DNA of 64,000 nt from Botrimarina colliarenosi (GTDB lineage Bacteria; Planctomycetota; Planctomycetia; Pirellulales; Lacipirellulaceae): contig NZ_SJPR01000001.1 of assembly GCF_007859955.1 (NCBI RefSeq), positions 265,806-329,805 on the forward strand, in the 5' to 3' direction. The notes beneath the pieces were generated by a model that was not told where the DNA came from, ran no database searches, and was given only the letters and a program-made list of their open reading frames with translations. A program made the position numbers and the translations under genes. Of this stretch, positions 1 to 6,999 are shown one piece after another. The stretch's first letter is position 1. Every line of letters begins with the position of its first letter.

Positions 1-624
1 GGGGATTGTCACCGGTAGGAAACAGAAGAACGGCTCTTCTCGGTGCTCACGGATGAACGCCAGCGCCTCCTCAAAGATCAGGTCGTGCGTGTACTGCGCC
101 GGTTCGATCGCAATCCGTCGGTCGTCGTCCCACAGGTAGTTGGTGTAATAGCGGTGCGCGTGCCGTTGGCAGTTGTAGCCAAAGAAGTGGTCGAAGCCGG
201 AGTTGAGTGGATCGCTCTCGGAGCCGGGGTAGCCGAGCCCCCACTTGCCGAAGCCCCCCGTCGCGTAGCCGGCGCCCTGCAGCCGATCGGCGAGCGTGAC
301 GAGGTCGCCCGGCATCGGCGCCTGGCCTTCGGGCTGGTGCTCGGTGTTGCCGCGGGTGGGGCAGTGGCCGGTGTGCAGCCCCGTCATCAGCGCGCACCGC
401 GACGGCGAACAGACCGTGCTGCCCGCGTAGTGCTGCGTGAGCCGCATCCCCTCGGCGGCCAACTCGTCGAGCCGCGGCGTCGTGAATTGCTGTTGGCCAA
501 AGCAGCCGAGGTCGCCGTAGCCCAAGTCGTCCGCCAGCACGAACACGATGTTCGGTGGCCGGTCGGCGGCGACAGCACAAGAGGCGCCGCAACTGAAGAG
601 AATCGCCAAGGCGGTGACCTTCAC
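1..624 (-). CDS. Type I sulfatase, N-terminal part (runs off window start)
   Basis: The frame is open from position 624 to the window edge (208 codons), so the C-terminal part is missing here. It has a short secretory signal peptide (residues 1-20) followed by the sulfatase N-terminal fold: paired Asp at residues 32-33 (VLADDLGYGD) for metal binding, and CSPSR with Cys72, the site that is converted to formylglycine in type I sulfatases. GFGKWGLG further on fits the usual GKWHLG block, with Gly in place of the His. The start is GTG: an in-frame TGA lies six codons upstream and no ATG lies between. The substrate is probably a sulfated polysaccharide or sugar, as for most planctomycete sulfatases; specificity cannot be read from this part. 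A formylglycine-generating enzyme is not visible in the window. Confidence 0.9.
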   Translation of the reverse strand, partial: MKVTALAILFSCGASCAVAADRPPNIVFVLADDLGYGDLGCFGQQQFTTPRLDELAAEGMRLTQHYAGSTVCSPSRCALMTGLHTGHCPTRGNTEHQPEGQAPMPGDLVTLADRLQGAGYATGGFGKWGLGYPGSESDPLNSGFDHFFGYNCQRHAHRYYTNYLWDDDRRIAIEPAQYTHDLIFEEALAFIREHREEPFFCFLPVTIP

Positions 625-649
625 GAGTTTGCCTACTCAAGAAGAGGAG

Positions 650-718
650 AGCCGGAAGCGTCAGCGCCCGGAGTGCGCCGTATACCCGCTCCGACTCCGG
701 GCGCTGACGCTTCCGGCT
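650..718. repeat. Long palindrome, family R1
   Basis: Two 25-base arms (650-674 and 694-718) are exact reverse complements separated by 19 bases. The arm begins agccggaagcgtcagcgccc. Related copies lie at 2948-3020 and, as a half-site, at 15020-15049. It sits between the sulfatase start and the end of the small membrane protein gene and could act as a transcript-end hairpin, though no T-tract follows. Confidence 0.85.
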
Positions 719-742
719 CGCCTCGATAGCGCCCGGTTGGTT

Positions 743-955
743 TCAACGGAGCAACCACTGTACGACAGGCAGCAGGATCGCGACTGCGACACCAATCGCT
801 GGCATGATCAAGCAAGCCACCAGTAGCGCCAGCGGCCCTCGCGGAATGCGATAGCACGGCATGCGATGGCACGGCATGCGATGGCACGGCATGCGATGGC
901 ACGGCATGCGATGGCACGGCATGCGATGGCGCAGTGATGAAACCTGATCGGCCAT
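743..955 (-). CDS. Small membrane protein with N-terminal HRMPC pentapeptide repeats
   Basis: A 70-residue protein not recognised from any named family. After MADQVSSLR comes a run of the pentad HRMPC (about five units, the last degenerate as CYRIP), then one or two hydrophobic segments (residues about 40-67, GPLALLVACLIMPAIGVAVA...), so it is probably a membrane-anchored peptide with a Cys/His/Met-rich head. The ATG at 955 is preceded by a strong ribosome-binding site, AGGGAG, at good spacing, which is the main reason to believe the gene. It lies 78 bases downstream of the S1-domain gene on the same strand and may be co-transcribed. The head is encoded by a 15-bp tandem array, so its length may vary between strains. 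Metal or heme binding by the Cys/His/Met head is only a guess. Confidence 0.6.
   Translation of the reverse strand: MADQVSSLRHRMPCHRMPCHRMPCHRMPCHRMPCYRIPRGPLALLVACLIMPAIGVAVAILLPVVQWLLR
846..930. repeat. 15-bp tandem array inside the small membrane protein gene
   Basis: Unit atgcgatggcacggc is repeated five times in full (846-920; first unit with one change) plus a partial sixth. The unit length is a multiple of three, so gain or loss of units keeps the reading frame. Confidence 0.95.
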
Positions 956-1033
956 CGAACTCCCTCGACTTGCGTCGAGGGCTCGCCGTTGGGTGTTGGC
1001 TCTCTGCGTCTCTGCGCGAGACTTAGCGCTTGC

Positions 1034-2668
1034 TCACCACTTCAAGCCGAACTTCTCGCCGCCGCTGGGGGCGCCGATGCCCCCCTTGAGGTTCTTGAAC
1101 TCCTTCCGCTCTTGCTTCGGGCCTTCTTCCTCGACGGGGTAGTCGTCTTCCTTCGGGTCGGGCTTCGCCGGGGCGGCCATCAGGGCCTTGAGCGACAGCG
1201 CGATCCGTTGCTTGCCGCGGTCGACTGAGAGGACCTTCGCCTCGACGTCCTGCCCCTCTTTGAGCACGTCGGTGACGCGGTGGACCCGCTTGTAGTCGAG
1301 CTCGGAGATGTGAATCATCCCTTCGACGCCGGGCCCCAGTCGCACGAAGGCGCCGAAGTCCATCGTCTTGGTGACTTTGCCCTTGATCGTCGAGCCGACC
1401 GGGAAATCAGCCTCGGCCGAGTCCCACGGGTTGGCGGCCGTCTCGCGGTACGAGAGGGCGATCTTGCCGCTCGCGGGGTCGATCTTTTCGATCTTCACCT
1501 TGACCGACTGCCCCTCGCTGAGCACCTCGCGCGGGTGGCCGATGCGGTCCCACGAGAGCTTCGAGACGTGGATCAAGCCATCGACGCCGCCTAGGTCGAC
1601 AAACGCGCCGAAGTCCCGCAGCGAGCGGACGACGCCCTCCCGCAATTGACCCGGCGCGAGCTCGGCCAGCAGCTTGTCCTTCATCTCGGCCCGCTCGCGC
1701 TCCATCACGGCGCGGTGGCTGAGGATGACGTTCTTGCGGGCGCGGTTCGCCTCGGTGATGACGGCGGTCAGCCGCTGGCCGATGTACTCCTCGGGGTTCT
1801 CGACACGGTAGATCGAGATCTGGCCCGTCGGCATAAAGCCGCGGATGCCGGCGACCTTGCACTCGAGTCCGCCCTTGTTCTTGCCGGTGATCGTCACCTC
1901 GACGATCTTGCCGGTCTCGACCTCGTCCCAATCGCCGATGTCCTGCGGCGCGCTGGGGAGGCTGAGCTCGTAGGTCCCTTCGTCCGGGTTGTAGCTCGTG
2001 ACAATGACGTCGATCTCGTCGCCTTCGATCGGCAGGTGCGAGACATCGGGCTCGGCTTCAGCCGGGACGCCCTCGGTCGCCTGCAGCGCGGTGTCCGACG
2101 CCGGCGCGACCGCCGCGGCGGGCTGCTGGCCCGGCTTCGCGTCGAACTGCTTCAAGGGGACAACGCCTTGCAGGTGCGTGCCGAGTTCGACAAACACCGA
2201 GTCGCCCGACAGGCGGACGATCTTAGCTTTGTGCTTGGAGCCCTCGGGCAGCTCTTGCGGGGCGGCCGCTTGCTCGGAGTCGAGGACCTGATCGACCGAT
2301 GAGCCCTCCATCAGCGAGGCGAGCTCGGCTTCTTCCTCGTCGGTCGGCGCCGTGCGGATGTTCGGGGGCGGGTAGTGCTTGCCCGACGACTTCGGTTGCG
2401 GTTCCCCTTCGGTGACCGGGTTGACCGGCTTGGGACGCAGGTCGGCGGCCGGGGCGGCCGCGTCGCCCTCAGCGCGTTGCGTGCCGACACGGAGTCGCTC
2501 GCTGGGGCGCTCGCCGTTCGAAGCGGGAGCCTCCGACGCCGGCGTCTCGGCGCCAGCCGACGCGTTTTGCGGCGTCGCGGGGCTCGTCGGGGACACTTCC
2601 GTGACGGGTTCCTGGCGCTCCGTCGTCGCTTCCGGCGACGACTCCGCCACACTGGTCTCGTCGTTCAT
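1034..2668 (-). CDS. S1-domain RNA-binding protein (ribosomal protein S1-like)
   Basis: A 544-residue protein. Residues 1-145 are a Pro/Ala/Glu-rich low-complexity arm. Four S1 (OB-fold) repeats follow: the first at about 148-245 is split by a ~40-residue Ala/Pro insertion, the second at about 250-320 (VEVTITGKNKGGLECKVAG), the third at about 340-405 (GVVRSLRDFGAFVDLGGVDG) and the fourth at about 425-495 (GKVTKTMDFGAFVRLG). The last two repeats match the canonical GxVxxxxDFGAFV core, while the first two are the S1-type variants seen in rpsA. The C-terminus is a charged tail ending GEKFGLKW. The likely role is mRNA binding on the 30S subunit or a related RNA function. E. coli S1 has six repeats; four is common outside proteobacteria, so an rpsA symbol is not assigned. 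The ATG at 2668 has a GAGCGGG-like site upstream. Confidence 0.9.
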   Translation of the reverse strand: MNDETSVAESSPEATTERQEPVTEVSPTSPATPQNASAGAETPASEAPASNGERPSERLRVGTQRAEGDAAAPAADLRPKPVNPVTEGEPQPKSSGKHYPPPNIRTAPTDEEEAELASLMEGSSVDQVLDSEQAAAPQELPEGSKHKAKIVRLSGDSVFVELGTHLQGVVPLKQFDAKPGQQPAAAVAPASDTALQATEGVPAEAEPDVSHLPIEGDEIDVIVTSYNPDEGTYELSLPSAPQDIGDWDEVETGKIVEVTITGKNKGGLECKVAGIRGFMPTGQISIYRVENPEEYIGQRLTAVITEANRARKNVILSHRAVMERERAEMKDKLLAELAPGQLREGVVRSLRDFGAFVDLGGVDGLIHVSKLSWDRIGHPREVLSEGQSVKVKIEKIDPASGKIALSYRETAANPWDSAEADFPVGSTIKGKVTKTMDFGAFVRLGPGVEGMIHISELDYKRVHRVTDVLKEGQDVEAKVLSVDRGKQRIALSLKALMAAPAKPDPKEDDYPVEEEGPKQERKEFKNLKGGIGAPSGGEKFGLKW

Positions 2669-2885
2669 CCCGCTCGCAGCCTCGAATAGTCCTGGGCGCC
2701 CATCGGCTAGGCGCCCCGCTAGTGCAATCGAGCGGCCGCCCGATCGCGGCCGCTATCAGCCGAGAAGTGTACCCGCCCGCAAGCCACGATTGCAACTTGC
2801 CGCCGCCCGACTTCGGGCATTTAATCGGGCTGCCTTTCGCCTAGTTTACGTGGCTTACGCAGGGATTCAGGAGTCCGATCGCCCG

Positions 2886-2939
2886 TCATCCGCCAGAGAT
2901 TAGTCATCCGCCAGAGATTAGTCATCCGCCAGAGATTAA
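2886..2939. repeat. 18-bp tandem repeat, three copies
   Basis: Unit tcatccgccagagattag occurs at 2886, 2904 and 2922, the third copy with one terminal change. It lies in the 450-base gap between the S1 gene and nadA, immediately before an R1 palindrome. No gene is seen in this gap. Confidence 0.95.
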
Positions 2940-2947
2940 TTAATGTT

Positions 2948-3020
2948 GAGCCGGAAGCGTCAGCGCCCGGAGGAGAGCCCTGGCGCCCGCCACACTCCGG
3001 GGACTGACGTCTCCCGGCTC
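2948..3020. repeat. Long imperfect palindrome, family R1
   Basis: Left arm gagccggaagcgtcagcgcc (from 2948) faces a right arm ending gacgtctcccggctc (to 3020). The arms have several mismatches but are clearly the same family as 650-718. It is located upstream of the nadA promoter region. Confidence 0.8.
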
Positions 3021-3070
3021 CCTGCCCCCCTCTTCCTGATTACCGACCCCAGATTACCGACCCCCTGCCC

Positions 3071-3076
3071 TATAAT
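3071..3076 (+). promoter_or_regulatory. Candidate -10 box upstream of nadA
   Basis: A perfect TATAAT hexamer lies 42 bases before the nadA ATG in otherwise GC-rich DNA. No good -35 hexamer is found at 16-18 bases spacing (nearest TTACCG copies are 11 and 25 bases away), so this is a weak call. Confidence 0.3.
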
Positions 3077-3118
3077 CGGGTCACCGATATCCCTTATTCG
3101 CTCGAAACGGCTCTTCCA

Positions 3119-4282
3119 ATGCCCGCCGCTCCGCTCGCTGTTCAGCCCCCCCTCGACGGCGTGAAGCCGTACAAGTCGCTCTCGAATGAGGAGCTCCACG
3201 CCCGCATCCAGGCGGTCCGCGACGAGCTCGGGCCCAAGCTGCTTATCCTCGGCCACCATTACCAGCAGGACGAAGTCATCGAGCTCGCCGACCTCCGCGG
3301 CGACAGCTACCAGCTCAGCCAGATGGCGGCCGACAGCAGCGACTGCCGGATGATCGCCTTCTGCGGCGTCCACTTCATGGCCGAGACGGCCGACATCCTC
3401 GCCAACCGGCCCGAGAAGCTCGCCGAGCGCGGCGGCCGCCGCGTCACGGTCACCCTGCCCGACTTGGCTGCCGGCTGCAGCATGGCCGACATGGCGGCGA
3501 TCGATCAGATCGAGGACGCCTGGGACCAGCTCTCCGAGGTCATCGACACCACACGGCTCATCCCCGTCACCTACATCAACTCGGCCGCCAGCCTCAAGGC
3601 GTTCGTCGGTCGGCACGGCGGCATCGTCTGCACCAGCAGCAACGCCAAGGCCGCCATCGAATGGGCCTTCAACAAATCGAACGGCGGCAAGGGGGGCGAT
3701 CGGGTGATGTTCTTCCCCGACCAGCACCTGGGCCGCAACACGGCCATGGGGATGGGGATCGTCAACGAGCTCATGCCGGTCTGGAACCCGCACGAGCAAG
3801 AGCTCGGCGGCAACACCGAAGAGGCGATCACCGCATCGAAGGTGATCCTCTGGCGCGGCCACTGCAGCGTCCACCAGATGTTCAAGGCGGAGCACGTCGA
3901 GCTGTTCCGCAAGAACCACCCCGGCATCCAGATCCTGGTCCATCCCGAGTGCCCGCAAGAGGTCTTCGAGCTGGCCGACCAGTCGGGCAGCACCGGCGCG
4001 ATCATCAAGGCGGTCCGCGAAGCGCCGGCCGGCAGCAAGTGGGCGATCGGCACCGAGCTGCACTTGGTGAACCGCCTCAAGCAAGAACACCCCGAGCAAG
4101 AGGTTCACTTCCTCTCGCCGGTGGTCTGCATGTGCGCGACAATGTACCGCATCGACCTAGCGCACCTCTGCTGGACGCTCGAAAACTTCGCCGCCGGCAC
4201 GCCGATCAACGTGATCGAAGTCGATGAAGAGACGGCGCGCTGGAGCTTAGTGGCCCTAGAGCGAATGCTCGAAGTCAAATAA
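3119..4282 (+). CDS. nadA: Quinolinate synthase NadA
   Basis: A 387-residue [4Fe-4S] enzyme that condenses iminoaspartate with dihydroxyacetone phosphate to quinolinate in de novo NAD synthesis, in the cytosol. The three expected cluster regions are present: LPDLAAGCSMAD (Cys120), VHPECPQEV (Cys278) and PVVCMCATMYRI (Cys337/Cys339). LGHHYQQDEV near residue 44 and the ITYINS-like VTYINSAASLKAF are typical of the family. Length is close to that of long-form bacterial NadA. nadB and nadC are not adjacent. The ATG at 3119 is taken as the start; a perfect TATAAT lies upstream. A ~100-bp direct repeat begins directly after the stop codon. Confidence 0.97.
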   Translation: MPAAPLAVQPPLDGVKPYKSLSNEELHARIQAVRDELGPKLLILGHHYQQDEVIELADLRGDSYQLSQMAADSSDCRMIAFCGVHFMAETADILANRPEKLAERGGRRVTVTLPDLAAGCSMADMAAIDQIEDAWDQLSEVIDTTRLIPVTYINSAASLKAFVGRHGGIVCTSSNAKAAIEWAFNKSNGGKGGDRVMFFPDQHLGRNTAMGMGIVNELMPVWNPHEQELGGNTEEAITASKVILWRGHCSVHQMFKAEHVELFRKNHPGIQILVHPECPQEVFELADQSGSTGAIIKAVREAPAGSKWAIGTELHLVNRLKQEHPEQEVHFLSPVVCMCATMYRIDLAHLCWTLENFAAGTPINVIEVDEETARWSLVALERMLEVK

Positions 4283-4287
4283 GACGG

Positions 4288-4390
4288 CGAGCCGGCGACG
4301 CAAGTCGTCGGAGCTTTGGTGGTGGCGTTCGGAAAAGGAGATAGGGGGATGCTGGCGATAGGGGGGATGGAGCTGCCGCTCCGTGCGCAG
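4288..4390. repeat. ~100-bp direct repeat, copy 1 (after nadA)
   Basis: This stretch and 4882-4982 are nearly the same over their whole length and in the same orientation (shared blocks include gccggcgacgcaagtcgtcg and gagatagggggatgctggcg). They bracket the copper-storage-type gene. Confidence 0.9.
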
Positions 4391-4414
4391 TCGCTTACTC
4401 CCCTGTAACCTAAA

Positions 4415-4450
4415 GAAAAAAACGAGCGGACGCATTTCTGCGCCCGCTCG
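4415..4450 (-). terminator. Rho-independent terminator of the Cys-rich protein gene
   Basis: On the minus strand, a 12-bp stem with one mismatch (cgagcgggcgca paired with tgcgtccgctcg) and a 4-base loop is followed by a seven-T run. It starts 18 bases after the stop codon. Confidence 0.85.
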
Positions 4451-4468
4451 ACAGAACGCCAACGTGAC

Positions 4469-4795
4469 TCAAGCCGCGACGGCTTGGCAGGTCTCGGCGC
4501 AGCGGCGGCAGCTCTTTTCGCACTTCTGACAGTGCTTGTGCTTGTAAGCGCTGCACTCCTCGGCGCAGTGCTCGCAAACGTCCGCGCAGATCCTGCACAG
4601 GTCCGCTGCCCGTTCGCCGCCGATCGCCATGACCTCGACACAAGCCCGACAAATCGCCGCGCATTCGAGGCAACACTTGGGGCAGTCGTTCTTGGTCTCT
4701 TCACCGATCATCGCCGCCGCACAGGCCAGGCAGTCGGCGAGGCATTCGTTGCAAGCATCGATACATTCCTGGTAATTCGCGGTCGCAGTCGCCAT
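4469..4795 (-). CDS. Cytosolic Cys-rich four-helix-bundle copper-storage-type protein (Csp3-like)
   Basis: A 108-residue protein with 21 cysteines in helical spacings (CxxxC, CxxC) at residues 11, 15, 18, 22, 25, 38, 41, 42, 45, 49, 52, 67, 70, 74, 77, 81, 89, 92, 96, 99 and 103. This is the pattern of the four-helix-bundle copper-binding (Csp / DUF326) family, in which Cys line the bundle core and hold many Cu(I) ions. There is no signal peptide, which fits a cytosolic Csp3-type store rather than an exported Csp1. The start at 4795 is fixed by a perfect AAGGAGG site five bases upstream; a longer open frame to 4897 has no such support. It has its own terminator. No copper ATPase, CopZ or regulator gene is adjacent. 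Confidence 0.9.
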   Translation of the reverse strand: MATATANYQECIDACNECLADCLACAAAMIGEETKNDCPKCCLECAAICRACVEVMAIGGERAADLCRICADVCEHCAEECSAYKHKHCQKCEKSCRRCAETCQAVAA

Positions 4796-4881
4796 CTCGT
4801 CCTCCTTTAGGGGTATGGCAGGAGATGTTCTGGAAAAACACGCATCACTGCGCTGCAAGCGATGTGCCAAACCCGCCCCCG

Positions 4882-4982
4882 CGAGCCGGCGACGCAAGTC
4901 GTCGGAGCTTCGGCGGCGGCGTTAGGAAAGGAGATAGGGGGATGCTGGCGACAGGGGGGATGGAGCTGCCGCTCCGCGCAGA
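4882..4982. repeat. ~100-bp direct repeat, copy 2
   Basis: Partner of 4288-4390, in the same orientation, upstream of the Cys-rich protein gene. The rest of the gap from 4796 to 5240 holds only this repeat and the palindrome at 5125-5213. Confidence 0.9.
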
Positions 4983-5124
4983 GGCGCCGGCGTAGGATGG
5001 CGCCGAAGGCCCATCGGTAGCGCCGGTACAGGAACCAGTTAGTTGGGTGGCACCGCCTGTCGCGAGCGAGACGGCCGGCTAAGGGACAACCGCTTTCGAG
5101 CGATTGTCGGGGCCACCCGAGTCC

Positions 5125-5213
5125 GTAGGCCGGGACGAGCGCAGCGAAGGCCCGGCAGACAGCGCGTTGCGTATGACCGTGCCGGACCATCGCTGACGCT
5201 CGTCCCGGCCTAC
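5125..5213. repeat. Palindrome with 17-bp perfect arms
   Basis: gtaggccgggacgagcg (5125-5141) is the exact reverse complement of 5197-5213, with a 55-base loop. It sits 27 bases downstream of the yidD stop. Confidence 0.85.
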
Positions 5214-5240
5214 GTTAGCTGCAGAGTCCGCTGTCAACCA

Positions 5241-5597
5241 TCAGCCAGAACTCACCGAAATAAATCCCGAGAGCCGTGATTTGGAGTAATCCGACAACCT
5301 TCGATTACGGAATACTCGATCGTCAAAGGTGACAAGTTCTACAAGCCCACCCTTATCCGTTCGCAGCGAGTGATCGCCACTGCATCTTCGAATCCTGCGC
5401 CATGCTAACTTACCTCCAGCTGACCACCCATATCTCCGAAGGACATCTAGACCATACCGTGAGCACGAAGGGCTAAAGAGGCACGTACGATTGAGACGCT
5501 TAGACACAAAGACTCGGTACAGAATCACCGCGGCGATCGCAATCCTAGTCAATCCGCAGTCGATCAGTTCTCGAAGTACGTTACTGCCGTTCCCCAT
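5241..5597 (-). CDS. yidD: YidD, membrane protein insertion efficiency factor
   Basis: A 118-residue protein. Residues about 15-85 carry the YidD signature: a short hydrophobic helix (GLTRIAIAAVILYRVFV), then CLFSPSCSRYGLDVLRRYG and the GGKLAWRRIRRC block. YidD is a small amphipathic protein that helps YidC-dependent insertion of inner-membrane proteins. The C-terminal ~35 residues extend beyond the usual family end and are not recognised. Its start overlaps the upstream gene by 34 bases, suggesting coupled translation. It is not next to rpmH, rnpA or yidC, the usual bacterial context, and lies in a patch visibly richer in A and T than its flanks, which suggests horizontal transfer. Confidence 0.9.
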   Translation of the reverse strand: MGNGSNVLRELIDCGLTRIAIAAVILYRVFVSKRLNRTCLFSPSCSRYGLDVLRRYGWSAGGKLAWRRIRRCSGDHSLRTDKGGLVELVTFDDRVFRNRRLSDYSKSRLSGFISVSSG

Positions 5598-6121
5598 GCG
5601 AAGACCTCAAATACTTGCTGTTGCCCAATGCAAGATGTCGAACTAGCGACTCGATTCTGAAAGCTTACGCCTATTAGTCCATTCGCACTCCTCGACTTCG
5701 CCGACTCAATCAATCGATCCAAGGCTTGCCGGTAGGTTTTTTCGACATCAACGCTACCACCACAGCCCTCAGTTCGGCTTGAGAACCCCACAACGAGCCC
5801 TAGTGTTTTATACTGCTCATCAATTACGGTTGAGCTTACTACAAATCTTTCCCCCACATCTTGCTGAATACGAGATGCAATGACGGGCGTCTGCTCAGGC
5901 AAAGAATGAGAATGCGAAGGGGCTGGGAGCAACGGACTTCCAACAAATAGTCCTTTCACACTCGAAGCTGCCACCCATTCTGAAACTTCTCCATTGTCGC
6001 TAGTTCTTTGGACTGGCGTGCTTAAATCTAAAACCCCGTTCGCACACAACTGCTTTAACTCTGCAGAGCTGACTGGGCCATGCACACCGCTCCTATGCTG
6101 GTAGTACCACCGTACGCTCAC
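5564..6121 (-). CDS. GYF-domain / YbjQ-like fusion protein
   Basis: A 185-residue protein. Residues 1-60 form a GYF_2-type domain (VRWYYQHRSGVHGPVSSAEL ... LCANGVL), a peptide-binding or sensory module common in planctomycetes. Residues about 75-185 resemble the YbjQ/UPF0145 heavy-metal-binding-like family: YKTLGLVVGFSSR, then a region with RLIESAKSRSANGLIGVSF and the closing FEVFAWGTAVTY, which matches the family's final GTAV motif. No signal peptide or membrane segment is evident. It overlaps yidD and shares its low GC. The function is unknown; the pairing with yidD may hint at a membrane-proximal role, but this is inference. Confidence 0.75.
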   Translation of the reverse strand: MSVRWYYQHRSGVHGPVSSAELKQLCANGVLDLSTPVQRTSDNGEVSEWVAASSVKGLFVGSPLLPAPSHSHSLPEQTPVIASRIQQDVGERFVVSSTVIDEQYKTLGLVVGFSSRTEGCGGSVDVEKTYRQALDRLIESAKSRSANGLIGVSFQNRVASSTSCIGQQQVFEVFAWGTAVTYFEN

Positions 6122-6344
6122 AAAGATATCTCCGTAATGCAGACAAGGCAGAAATCGCAGAAAGTATGGTCGGGGAATATTCTATCAGCAAGCACATACC
6201 CCAAACTCCGACCGTTTCTGCCTCGGAAATAAACGTGCCATTCAAGACAAGCGAAGCGAAGTTTCGACAGGAAGCAGTGATTCGACAACGCGACGGAACT
6301 GCCCACCGTCTGCTCCGGCCCGCTGACCGTAACAGCCTGCCCAT

Positions 6345-6761
6345 TCAAGATCTCTGAGAAGCGTTGGGGGGAAACGCCCCCTCGATGTGCGTCACCTTCA
6401 CCGGCCGCTTCGCTTCCACCGGCCAAACGATTGCCACCACGTCAAAACGTATCGGGTGATCCTGCAGGTCGTGCGTCCGTAGGAAGGACGTGGCGGCGCG
6501 CGTGAGGCGGCGCTGCTTCTCGGGGGTGACCGCTTCGGCGGGGGAGCCGGCTCGTTCGTTGCGGCGCGTTTTGACCTCGACGAACACGAGGCGCCGCTCG
6601 GGCGTCCGCTCGTCGATCGTCACTAGGTCGAGCTCGCCGAAGCGGTTCCGCTCGCCGGCCAGCAGGACGCGGTGGCCCTTGCGGCGTAGGAGCCGGGCGG
6701 CGTGATGCTCGCCACGTTCACCGAGGGGCTGCGGGCGTTGAAGAGACGAGAGCCAAGTCAT
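6345..6761 (-). CDS. yraN: YraN/UPF0102 family nuclease-like protein
   Basis: A 138-residue protein with the Holliday-junction-resolvase-like fold motifs of UPF0102: GERGEHHAARLLRRKGHRVL at the N-terminus, GELDLVTID, then VFVEVKTRRN, giving the D...ExK nuclease core. The molecular role is poorly known. The start ATG at 6761 (MTWLSSLQRP) was chosen because upstream in-frame codons run through a palindromic repeat. It is the last gene of the ffh-rpsP-trmD-rplS-yraN cluster, the common bacterial position of yraN near rplS. The 220 bases after its stop are AT-rich and hold no gene I can support. Confidence 0.88.
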   Translation of the reverse strand: MTWLSSLQRPQPLGERGEHHAARLLRRKGHRVLLAGERNRFGELDLVTIDERTPERRLVFVEVKTRRNERAGSPAEAVTPEKQRRLTRAATSFLRTHDLQDHPIRFDVVAIVWPVEAKRPVKVTHIEGAFPPNASQRS

Positions 6762-6772
6762 GGCTCTCAGTT

Positions 6773-6833
6773 GAACCACAAAGGAACGAAGGAACAAAGG
6801 AAAACTTCGTTCCTTTGTTCCTTCGTGGTTCAC
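6773..6833. repeat. Imperfect palindrome upstream of yraN
   Basis: gaaccacaaaggaacgaagg (from 6773) faces its near reverse complement ending cttcgtggttc at 6833. The arms are about 24-27 bases with two or three mismatches. It is purine-rich on one side and lies directly before the yraN start. Confidence 0.75.
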
Positions 6834-6860
6834 TTTGATAGGAGCGGGTAACCGGGGCAG

Positions 6861-6912
6861 CCCCCCTCCCCCCGTTCCCCAAAAAAGGGGCCTCCCCACA
6901 AGGGGGAGGGGG
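6861..6912. repeat. C-rich/G-rich palindrome, family R4
   Basis: ccccctccccc-type arm facing an agggggaggggg arm, with an internal ccccaaaaaagggg hairpin. Related blocks (ccctcccccttgtggggagg) lie at 14963-15001 and 32354-32490. Confidence 0.75.
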
Positions 6913-6917
6913 ATACG

Positions 6918-6962
6918 AAAAAAGCGATCAGCTTTCAGCCCGGAGGCCGAAAGCTGATCGCT
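6918..6962 (-). terminator. Rho-independent terminator of rplS
   Basis: On the minus strand, a 14-bp perfect stem (agcgatcagctttc / gaaagctgatcgct, arms 6949-6962 and 6923-6936) is followed by six T. It lies 38 bases after the rplS stop and would separate it from yraN. Confidence 0.85.
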
Positions 6963-6999
6963 GAATGCTGAATGCTGACCGCTAAGCCGCGAGCGGCTG

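Noticed and set aside
846-930. CRISPR array
   Set aside because: The 15-bp units are contiguous with no spacers; the other tandem arrays in the window (2886, 43416, 47814) likewise have no spacers. No Cas gene is present.
2960-4108. 382-codon open frame antisense to nadA
   Set aside because: Shadow of nadA, with no family features.
6118-6426. Open frames between the GYF-YbjQ gene and yraN (6093-6426, both strands)
   Set aside because: Short, overlapping one another, without ribosome-binding sites or protein-like features; kept as intergenic.
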